Source: Xylaria sp. FL1777
Taxonomy: Eukaryota; Ascomycota; Sordariomycetes; Xylariales; Xylariaceae
Length of the DNA stretch: 64,000 nt
Reading direction: 5' to 3'
NCBI GenBank assembly: GCA_022578965.1
Contig: MU400530.1
Span: forward strand, 372,001 to 436,000
Part shown: positions 56,470 to 64,000 of the stretch, piece after piece
Position numbering within the stretch: the stretch's first letter is position 1
How the letters are laid out: the number at the start of each line of letters is the position of its first letter
Translations under genes and position numbers: made by a program
Notes under the pieces: generated by a model
Databases searched by the model: none
The model's input: the letters and a program-made list of their open reading frames with translations, nothing else
What the model was told of the DNA's origin: nothing

Positions 56470-57877
56470 TAAAGTTGTATGAAGTGTTTGCGACATGAAA
56501 AGGCTGGATGTACACTCTCATGCATAGGGCGGCGTTAGTCGGATTAGACCTGAGCATCCATTTTTTATTTTATTTTTTTGCCTATAGCGCCGTAGAGCGT
56601 GGCTGTGCCCATTTCGGCCGGCAATTTCAAGCAATCATCTATAAAGAGACAGCGGAATCATATGCTTGCTTAATAACACATAGAACAAGTATTGTCTATT
56701 TCTAGACCAGCAGCGAGATATGTCCCCGAGGACCACTACTCAACCATACTTAATGTACACCTAGTTATCCATTATACTATTGCCGTATGACTCCATTTTT
56801 GTACAGCTTTAGCAATGGGACGAAATGATTCATAAATGATAAAAATCGATACCCGTGTCCAATGCGAGCTAGAATATGGTCTATGCCACTACTTGCAACG
56901 CCTCCTTTTCTAAGGCCGGTGCCTTGGCTGTTCTCGATAATACCCTGTGCAAAATTAGACAAGTCCCACAAGATCCAGAAATCGAAGTGCCTAACCCGAG
57001 CTCAATGATGAGGTGGAAGCGGAAAGTCTCGATCGTATGCCGGATAATCAAAGCGTACCGCGAGGGCGATGTAAACTATCCCCACAGATACAATAGCACA
57101 TGCAATGATGTCGGAGTGGTCCATGGTGATGATGTCGTAGACAAAGGCGCACAAGACTCGACAGGGGTTCTTAGACCTAACTAATAGCGAAGGGGCTCAG
57201 GTTAGGTTGTGTTACGACGTGTTGTCTTGGGCTGTACGATATCCAAAAGAGCAAGTGAGCAAGCAGGCCATCATATCATATCATGTTGCCTACCTCATAC
57301 ATACAGATGTTAGGTACTTATGCTCCATGCACCAGCCCGTGGGGCTGGAAGACGAGAGATGATGTGACAGCCAGCTCTGAATAAGCGCGGCCTGATTCAC
57401 CTTGTTTCACGGAAGCTCAGCTACCAACACCTAGATAGCTAGAATGTGATCTGATTTTAGGTATCACCAACCATCTCTCGGCATTTATCCAGCCACCTGT
57501 GCTCACCTCATTCTTCATCTGAAGATTGGGGAAGTGGCGGTGCCGGCCTCGAGTCCTGACTGAGAAATCTCGAGCTAACATAATAGAGAACTTAAAATAC
57601 ATACTTAGGTTGTTGGTACTAGTCTAAGACCGACGGGTCAATAATTTATGTAACTTTAAAACCGCCTTATAGCTGAATATCTACCTAGGTAGTCAACAAA
57701 TAGTCGTTTTCGGAGGTATCATCATGTATATATACTTATTATAGAGTGGTATGTAAACAAACTTGAAATGCTGTATGATGAGTTCTCCTAAGGACCTATG
57801 CACATGGCCCTATTTCCTATCACTTACTATCCAGTTTGCCGACCAAGAACGCCCATTGCCAATGGACTACCAATGGA
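56470..57877. other. spacer between convergent ISA1 and MGS1
   Basis: No gene recognised. AT-rich with short frames (56876-57184 plus, 57417-57602 minus) lacking domains. Confidence 0.5.
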
Positions 57878-59563
57878 TCAGGCATCTGTCATAACCAAAT
57901 CCGGGTCAATTTCGGTTCCCAAGTCTCGATCCTCTAGAAATTTACGGCCTAGTAGGTCATCAGGGAGATAGTCTTGTTTGACTTTCCCATCTCTATAGTT
58001 GGGGTTATATTTATATTCTTTACCGTATCCAAGTTCGCGCATCAAACGGGTTGGTGCGTTACGCAGATGGATAGGAACCGGCAAGGCAGCAACACCAGGT
58101 TCACGTAATGCTGCGAACGCGTTGTTCAGGCCGCGGTATGCCCGCGTGCTTTTAGGCGCCAGGGATAGGGAGACGGCGCAGTGCGCTAGTGGTATACGCG
58201 CTTCAGGCATGCCAATTTGTTGTGTGGCCGTGAAGGTTGAGGTTGCTAAGCTCAGCAGTGAGTTATCTGCAAGCCCAACATCCTCGGATGCGATTACTAC
58301 CATACGACGCGCAATGAACAGAGGATCTTCGCCTGATTGCAGCATCCGTGCAAGATAATATAACGCAGCATCGGGATCAGAACCACGAACGGACTTGTGG
58401 AAAGCTGATATCGTATCGTAATGTTGGTCGCCCGCGCGGTCGTAGACCAATGTTTTTGTCAAGGAAGCTTTCATCTCCTCTTTCGTCACCTGTCCCCGAT
58501 TTGCAAGGGATATACCAAGTTCTAACAGGTTGAGGGCCGTTCGAGCATCACCATCTGCGAAGTTGGCGAGGTACGAGAGGAATTCTTCATCAAGCGTTGG
58601 AGGCGGTGTCGATGATGTAAAGGAAAGCTCGGATTGCAGCGCCCGCGCCAAAATCCGTTGTATGTCCTCCGTCGTTAGTTTCTGTAGCGTGAAGGTACGA
58701 CACCTTGACAGTAGCGCATTCACGACCTTGAAACTAGGATTCTCAGTTGTTGCGCCAATTAAGGTGATGGCGCCAGCTTCTACAGGCTTGAGGAAGACGT
58801 CTTGCTGGGTCTTCGAGAAGCGATGAATCTCGTCGCAGAATATTATCGTCTTGCGTCCTGTCAAAGCTAGCTCATTGGCAGCATCTGCAAACAACTTCTT
58901 GCACTCTGCGACGCCAGAACTCGTGGCATTCATCTCAATGAAGCGCGACCCAGCCTGGTTTGCTATACAGCGTGCTATCGTTGTTTTGCCGGTGCCTGAC
59001 GCACCCCATAATATCATCGAGGGTATACGATTCGTTTCGATGAGAGAACGCAATACCCCATTGGGACCGACGAGCTCTTGACCGAATACCTCGTCGAGGT
59101 TGTCTGGCCGCATACGCTCGGCTAAGGGGGCAACGCGATTTGTCTTCGTTCTGACCTTTTTCGAAACTGGACTTCGCGGTGCAGGAGGCACGCCCTCCGA
59201 TTTGGTGGTGGGACCGACATCGCCATCGACATCGGCATCGGAAGAGTCGTGACCCGGGCCCTCGTCATAGGATCGTTTAATGGCAGGATTCGGTTTCGAG
59301 GTCCCGGCAGCGCCGTTGACTACGGGCGTAAGAACGGCGCTTGGTGTTGCTTGTCGTTTGGAGGACGGCGTCTGGAAGAAACTAGAAGCAGGACGTTTTT
59401 GTGTGGCTGGAACGGAACCGTTCCCTTGAGTCGGAGTCGATGTTGCAGGGCACGGGGAGGAGGCCGGCGGGTTTTCGATAACGAATGATTTGCAATTTGA
59501 GTCCAAGTGATCGTTGATTTTAGATTGTTGGACCTGCTTCGAACAAGCCGGGCATTCTACCAT
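57878..59563 (-). CDS. MGS1: AAA+ ATPase MGS1/WRNIP1 (RarA family)
   Basis: DNA-replication maintenance ATPase acting at stalled forks, binding ubiquitinated PCNA. One exon, 561 residues. N-terminal UBZ4-type ubiquitin-binding zinc finger at 4-24 (CPACSKQVQQSKINDHLDSNC). Ser/Pro-rich linker with basic patches (about 30-140), a probable nuclear-localisation region. AAA+ module: Walker A GASGTGKTT at 187-195, Walker B IIFCDEIHRF at about 240-249 and sensor-1 IGATTENPSF. C-terminal MgsA/RarA tetramerisation domain (SVRGSDPDAALYYLARML and RMVVIASEDVGLAD blocks). Complete and typical. Confidence 0.96.
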   Translation of the reverse strand: MVECPACSKQVQQSKINDHLDSNCKSFVIENPPASSPCPATSTPTQGNGSVPATQKRPASSFFQTPSSKRQATPSAVLTPVVNGAAGTSKPNPAIKRSYDEGPGHDSSDADVDGDVGPTTKSEGVPPAPRSPVSKKVRTKTNRVAPLAERMRPDNLDEVFGQELVGPNGVLRSLIETNRIPSMILWGASGTGKTTIARCIANQAGSRFIEMNATSSGVAECKKLFADAANELALTGRKTIIFCDEIHRFSKTQQDVFLKPVEAGAITLIGATTENPSFKVVNALLSRCRTFTLQKLTTEDIQRILARALQSELSFTSSTPPPTLDEEFLSYLANFADGDARTALNLLELGISLANRGQVTKEEMKASLTKTLVYDRAGDQHYDTISAFHKSVRGSDPDAALYYLARMLQSGEDPLFIARRMVVIASEDVGLADNSLLSLATSTFTATQQIGMPEARIPLAHCAVSLSLAPKSTRAYRGLNNAFAALREPGVAALPVPIHLRNAPTRLMRELGYGKEYKYNPNYRDGKVKQDYLPDDLLGRKFLEDRDLGTEIDPDLVMTDA

Positions 59564-60602
59564 TGTGAAATACTTGTCTGAAGAAAAGGAGCGAACGAAA
59601 CAGGAGCGGCTCTAGAAGAAAGGGATTTGAAATTTGTGTAGCCAACAAGTACTGATGACTGCTTACAGTGCTTAGATATTCTTTCTTGATGACGCGAGCA
59701 CTGCGCGCTGCAAGGGTCCGAGGTTTAATTAGTGGGTTAGTGGCCGTCCCAACAGCCTAGATGGAGTGGGGTAACTACCTACTTAAGGTACCTAGGTGTA
59801 CCTACACTAGCACGGTACCCGAGGAACCTAGGTATGTATGTAGCCCACCTCCATTGCATCACACAATACCTAGGAGAGTTCAATGCCAGACAACATTATT
59901 GAAGCTCAGGTGCACTACATATCCGAAACCTTAGGTAGGTATCTATATGTATGCATCGGTACCTACCTAGGTAGGTACTGCAACATAGAAATTTACGTTG
60001 GAGGAATCCAGGGAGATGGGTGAATATACTCTGAGATTTTCCGAGGCTGGGGTAAATAGTCAAACTAGAATGGCGAGATAGCATGGTTATCATCTCTAGG
60101 GTCGGCTGCGACTCTCGGAGGGTCATGAAGTAAGAAAAATCAACATCTGTATTGTATATAACCAAAATTCTTGTTGGTTGTGTCCTAGCGTCAAGCTTTA
60201 TCTAGCATCGACATACCAGGAAACCTGTTGGTATAGGCTGCCGGCGGCTTAGCCTAATTGTTCCTTTCTGCTACGGTACTTGATATTTAGATGCTGCGTG
60301 ATAATGGAGGTTTTTACGGCCCGCATAAAATCCCAAGGATGAATCCCTTGCAGCTGGTAGTATATGTCAAGGTATCGGCGCTTACTTTCCGCTAAGTTGG
60401 ATTGAAATGCCACTCCATGCTTCTAGGACGTCTTGACCCAACTCTGAGCTGCTGTAAGTTGCGTCTGGCATTCTCGCGGCGGGTGTCCGGCGGGAAGGCA
60501 GGATATTCTGCTACCGCAAGATCTGTTAATGGTATGAATGCAACGGGTATCTTTTTCCTGTTCCAGAATCATTTATTCAACATTTCTTCGCTATGCACCT
60601 CC
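59564..60602. other. spacer rich in TAGGTAGG/CCTACCTA words
   Basis: Contains multiple GGTACCTA/TAGGTAGG words at 59780-59840 and 59930-59980, including a perfect 20-bp palindrome at 59959-59978. No gene recognised. Confidence 0.55.
59959..59978. repeat. perfect 20-bp palindrome GTACCTACCT/AGGTAGGTAC
   Basis: Self-complementary over 20 bases without a loop. It is the longest member of a TAGGTAGG/CCTACCTA word family scattered through the non-coding DNA of this window. Confidence 0.9.
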
Positions 60603-61805
60603 TCACCTGCCTCTCGAAGGTTTTGATCTCTTGGAAGGTGGTTCAGGGCCAGCCTCGGCCTCACTATCATCTTCCTCAGACTCAACATCATCGTGATTAA
60701 CCTCATCTTCGTCCAATTCCTCTTCGCCGTCAAGTTCTTCTTCGCCTCCTGATGCGTTACTCTGTAGGTCGTCGTCTTCTGAGTCGTCATCCATTATGCC
60801 ATTCGTGACTGGTAGCTCATCGTCATCCAGATCCATCAATCCAGTGGCGATATCAACATCGCTATCTTCTCCCTCAACATAGATAATTCCTTCTTCTTCT
60901 TGCACGTCTTCATCAAGTTCAGAGTTCCATTGTTGTCGTCGTAGCTTTAATTGCGCGTTCATAAGATCGAGTTTTCCCTTCAAGGCTAATAACGAGTTGA
61001 GACCCCTGGCGCGCTCATCTAGCACGCGTTGTAGCTCACTTAACCTCTTGACAAGTCCAGGCTGTGCAGCTAACGCACCTCCGTGACAGGTAAGAGTGGA
61101 CTGGACCCAAGTCATTAAGCTACCAGCCCGCCCAGGTCGCCGGTGCATTCGGGAAGCCAATTTAGCAAGGAGGATGCCCGCGAGGGTTGAATCAAGTCGC
61201 TGAATAGTATTGTCGATTGTAGTGCCGTCAGTGACGCGGAGGCATGACTCGAGCAGATCTGAATCATCCGTACGAAGTGCTTGGGAGAGGACGGTCCCCA
61301 GCGATGAATGGCTTGGGGGCGCTATAGCTCGTCCTTGAGTGGCGACGGCGTCGGATTGCGGCGTCAATGCCGAAGGAACATCTATCGTACCATGCGCGCG
61401 CGCCAATTCGCCTAACGTTGGTTGTGCTAACTCTTGGTCGGAATCGGCATCATTGAGCATATTTGAATCAGCCATAGGAATATCGGTACTGACGCCGTCG
61501 CTATGCTTCTGGATTATAGCCTCTATTGGCCTTTGGGTAACGGATTTGGTGTCTTTAGGTAGTGCGTCGTGTGTGTCACCGTTTGTGCGGTCTGGTTCAT
61601 GATCTGACATCTCGTACTCGCTACTATCCGCATCACTTGATATTTCTATAATAGCTTTCGTAAGACCGGATTTGTCCTCTTTCGAGGCTTCAGCAACCGA
61701 CACAGCTGTCTCAGACTCGTTTATTTGATGCTTAAGCGGCTTCTTCGCACTTTGTCTCACGACCGGGTGGGCGATTTTGACGGACGCTTTCCGCTTGGTC
61801 GACAT
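60603..61805 (-). CDS. Utp12-domain protein, Utp5-like U3 processome subunit
   Basis: Nucleolar ribosome-biogenesis factor of 400 residues in one exon. Residues about 1-160 are a Lys/Ser/Asp-rich disordered region. The Dip2/Utp12 domain lies at about 165-285 (SLGTVLSQALRTDDSDLLESCL...TIQRLDSTLAGILLAKLASRMHRRPGRAGSLMTWVQSTL). A very acidic tail (about 300-390, long Glu/Asp runs) and a basic end (SKRSKPSRGR) follow, as in nucleolar proteins. It lacks WD40 repeats, unlike full-length yeast Utp5. Fungal homologues of this reduced form are common. Single clean start at 61805. Confidence 0.85.
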   Translation of the reverse strand: MSTKRKASVKIAHPVVRQSAKKPLKHQINESETAVSVAEASKEDKSGLTKAIIEISSDADSSEYEMSDHEPDRTNGDTHDALPKDTKSVTQRPIEAIIQKHSDGVSTDIPMADSNMLNDADSDQELAQPTLGELARAHGTIDVPSALTPQSDAVATQGRAIAPPSHSSLGTVLSQALRTDDSDLLESCLRVTDGTTIDNTIQRLDSTLAGILLAKLASRMHRRPGRAGSLMTWVQSTLTCHGGALAAQPGLVKRLSELQRVLDERARGLNSLLALKGKLDLMNAQLKLRRQQWNSELDEDVQEEEGIIYVEGEDSDVDIATGLMDLDDDELPVTNGIMDDDSEDDDLQSNASGGEEELDGEEELDEDEVNHDDVESEEDDSEAEAGPEPPSKRSKPSRGR

Positions 61806-64000
61806 GGTTATTAGAGGGCTGTTTTTACATGAAAAGAAGAGAGAAGAGATGGAAATGAATTAGGTGCGATGCACATAGGAAATATATTCTGTCAATGTTT
61901 TCGTGAGGTTCCTCGTAGTGGTGTTGGCGTAGAGACAAGTGTAAAAGCACCTAAGACCTTGTGTTCAATTGACTTGGAACTTTTTTTGCTTGTTCGATAA
62001 GGTAGGTAGGTAGTAGATAGATAGACGCTTATCAAGATAAGACAGAAGTTTTTTCCGCACGGCGCTTGGGTACCTATGGTACTGCGGTACATATAAAACT
62101 TACATACCAGTACTTCGTATGTACCTTCTCAATAGGTAGCTCTACTTTTTATTTCTGGGGCTACGTACAGTATTTAGTTAAACTGCATACTGTCCGGGCC
62201 CTAGTCTATTTGCAGCCGCGGACAGTTGGAAAAAAGGGTGGCAGGTAGACCTCGATTTCCGCCACATATTGTTGCCTAGGTGGAAACTTCACAAAAACTT
62301 CTCTCACGAACAGACAACACCTTGATTGATCATGACTCTTATCTTCCCCCACACATCGTATCACGGTACAATATGTATAATGTGTATGTATCCGTTGATA
62401 GCCCAGACTACAGAAATAATCAGAGATAGATCAAAACTGTGTTTTCATCTGGCGAGCTCCTTTCTAGCCCTCGCGACACATTCATCTTCAAATTCTTCCA
62501 GCGGCCTTCATCCGCCCGGAATCCATTCATACTACCTACGATCGTGTCATGTGACGGACCAGCACCCTGCATGAGTCAAACCTACCTACTGCGTAGGTAC
62601 TTCTCCTAGTATACATTCACTCCGGGTGCTCGGATTGACTGGTGAACTGGAGTCTGTGTGGCTGCCGTCATTTCCAAAAGCGCAGGGGTCCTACAGCTTA
62701 GTACGCGTCATGATTGGGTTCTGTGGTGGGTATCCGTTGAAGCTTCCAATGCGATCGGACTGTGATTGGCCGCCGGTCGCCCGACTAGGCAAGCAACCTT
62801 TTATTCTCTCCTTTTCCCTGTCGGTGTACCTCCAGGATGTAAGGAACCGCAGCATCTTTGCGCGCAGACGTGGATGGGCTCAGATACCAAGATAGGTAGG
62901 GACTGCAGGCCTTGGTTTGTCCGTCCCTGTAGACAGCTCGGTTTTGCGTGTCCAATTCCACTGACTCGCCGGCAAGTGATGGCGACAGAAGGGTGCAAAG
63001 TACATCTGGGCACTTCATTTGTGCCCTTCTGCCAACGGAACCCGACGACCCTCTTTTGGGCCTGCTGGGATTGGCCACCCCCCTCGTCTTTATGGCCACG
63101 CCCGTGGCGTTTTCCCGCCGTGGGTGGAGTGGCCAGTGATTTTGGGTGACTTGGGGCATGGCGCGTTTCTACAAATAAGAAACCAGCCCCAGAGCCAAAA
63201 GATTTCGCGATTTTTCTCCGCCTACGCATGCACCAGCCTGAGTTGACGCGAAAAAGACACCTCCCGCTTTCCCAAGTATTTTTCCATCCTTCCCTCCTAT
63301 TTCTCCCTGCCTCTCCCCCTCTCCGCTACGCGCGTGCCTTTTCCCAACCAACCAACCAACCAACCAGCTCCTTAAGTCCGAAGCACCGACACAATACAAG
63401 CAGCAACAACAATAACATCTCAACCTCAAGACCCAGGAAGTACCTTTGTACTTTCATCCCATTAATGCGCTTTTACTAGCAAACGTTTCCAGTAATTGAT
63501 TAGCATTGCGCATTGAGGCCCTGCGTCCTCCCTTCCCTTTTTTTTAAACGCTATCCTAGTCTGATTTGCCTCTTTACTCCAAACGGGATTCAGCCAATTC
63601 TCCAATCGCAAGTTCCGCTTCGGTCGCACCACTCCACTCACCCATCCTCAAACTCTTCTTTTTGACGCCCTCGCAAAGAGGCATCGTGAGGCTCACCGGC
63701 GCACATCTTATAATTAAGCTGAATTCGAATTGCACACCCCGGTCACACACTATCACCCGATCACTCATTCAACACGGTTTCTGGCGCATCGCCTCGTCAA
63801 TCCTCGTCACATCGGCCCCGTTGCCCTGAGGTATGTCCCGAATTTCGTATTTGTTGTCATTCCCTTCCGATTGGCTTTCTGTTCATACCTTGCGCCCACT
63901 GTTCACATGCCTCTGTCTCATCCATTTTTCTTGCATCTTGATTGTCGTAAAGTCATGAAGCAGCCGCCTTCGCCCCCTGCACAATTAGCAACCCCAGACG
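61806..64000. other. large promoter/leader region of a gene beyond the right edge
   Basis: No complete gene is recognised. TAGGTAGG words occur near 62000 and 62590. From 62.6 kb the DNA becomes GC-richer with overlapping open frames on both strands, none with a domain. C/T-rich leader-like sequence at 63245-63330, a (CAAC)n run at about 63344-63366, T-runs, and a strong GTATGT splice-donor-like word at 63831 suggest the promoter and 5' UTR of a plus-strand gene that continues off the window. Confidence 0.4.
63344..63366. repeat. (CAAC)n short tandem repeat
   Basis: About six tandem CAAC units within a C/T-rich leader-like stretch. Confidence 0.85.

Noticed and set aside
62766..63246. Several overlapping open frames on both strands
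   Set aside because: They coexist on both strands in GC-rich DNA, share no domain, and look like a promoter/leader region, not genes.

Overview
This window is nuclear DNA from a filamentous ascomycete (Pezizomycotina). The evidence is short GT-AG introns of about 45-175 bases with CTAAC-like branch sites, fungal-only families (Zn2Cys6 and MATA_HMG regulators, fused CPS/KS diterpene synthase, fungal GT31-like and GDSL-like proteins), an intron-containing tRNA-Arg, and gene-poor AT-rich spacers. A Sordariomycete, perhaps a Xylariales-like fungus, is a guess that I cannot prove from sequence alone. All exon-intron models below were built by hand from splice consensus and reading frame.

Left part (1-18 kb) is accessory and gene-poor. 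It holds a Cys-rich GPI-anchored surface protein (2793-3535), an HMG-box regulator gene (5124-7188, minus) with three separate tandem-repeat arrays and an in-frame TAG, a perfect 17-bp hairpin and a (CT)26 tract, an F-box/ankyrin protein (9497-11617), a small secreted protein (12082-12839), a signal-anchored wall-sensor-like protein (13877-14867, minus), a weak small gene (15620-15974) and a GT31/Fringe-like type II membrane glycosyltransferase (16692-18084).

The centre (19.3-31.9 kb) is a compact diterpenoid gene cluster: a bifunctional copalyl diphosphate/kaurene-type synthase (minus), a divergently transcribed P450 resembling ent-kaurene oxidase (plus) sharing a 623-bp promoter, a pathway-type GGPP synthase (minus), and an AflR-type Zn2Cys6 regulator (minus). 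The logic is: GGPP synthase supplies GGPP, the CPS/KS cyclises it through a copalyl diphosphate, the P450 oxidises the hydrocarbon, and the zinc-cluster protein probably switches the set on. All four reading frames are intact. With only one P450 in view the product would be a simple oxidised (ent-kaurane/pimarane-type) diterpenoid, unless more genes lie elsewhere. Gene-empty AT-rich spacers separate the cluster genes and a 3.7-kb desert follows.

The right part (35.6-64 kb) turns gradually into core genome: cytosolic beta-mannosidase (GH2), a serine beta-lactamase-like hydrolase, tRNA-Arg(ACG), a CCCH zinc-finger protein, a decayed Nudix gene, a GDSL-like membrane protein, a truncated Tc1/mariner-type transposase, a prolyl-4-hydroxylase-like dioxygenase, ARMH3/DUF1741, ISA1 (iron-sulfur assembly), MGS1/WRNIP1 and a Utp12-domain (Utp5-like) ribosome biogenesis factor. 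The last 2 kb look like a promoter and leader for a gene beyond the right edge.
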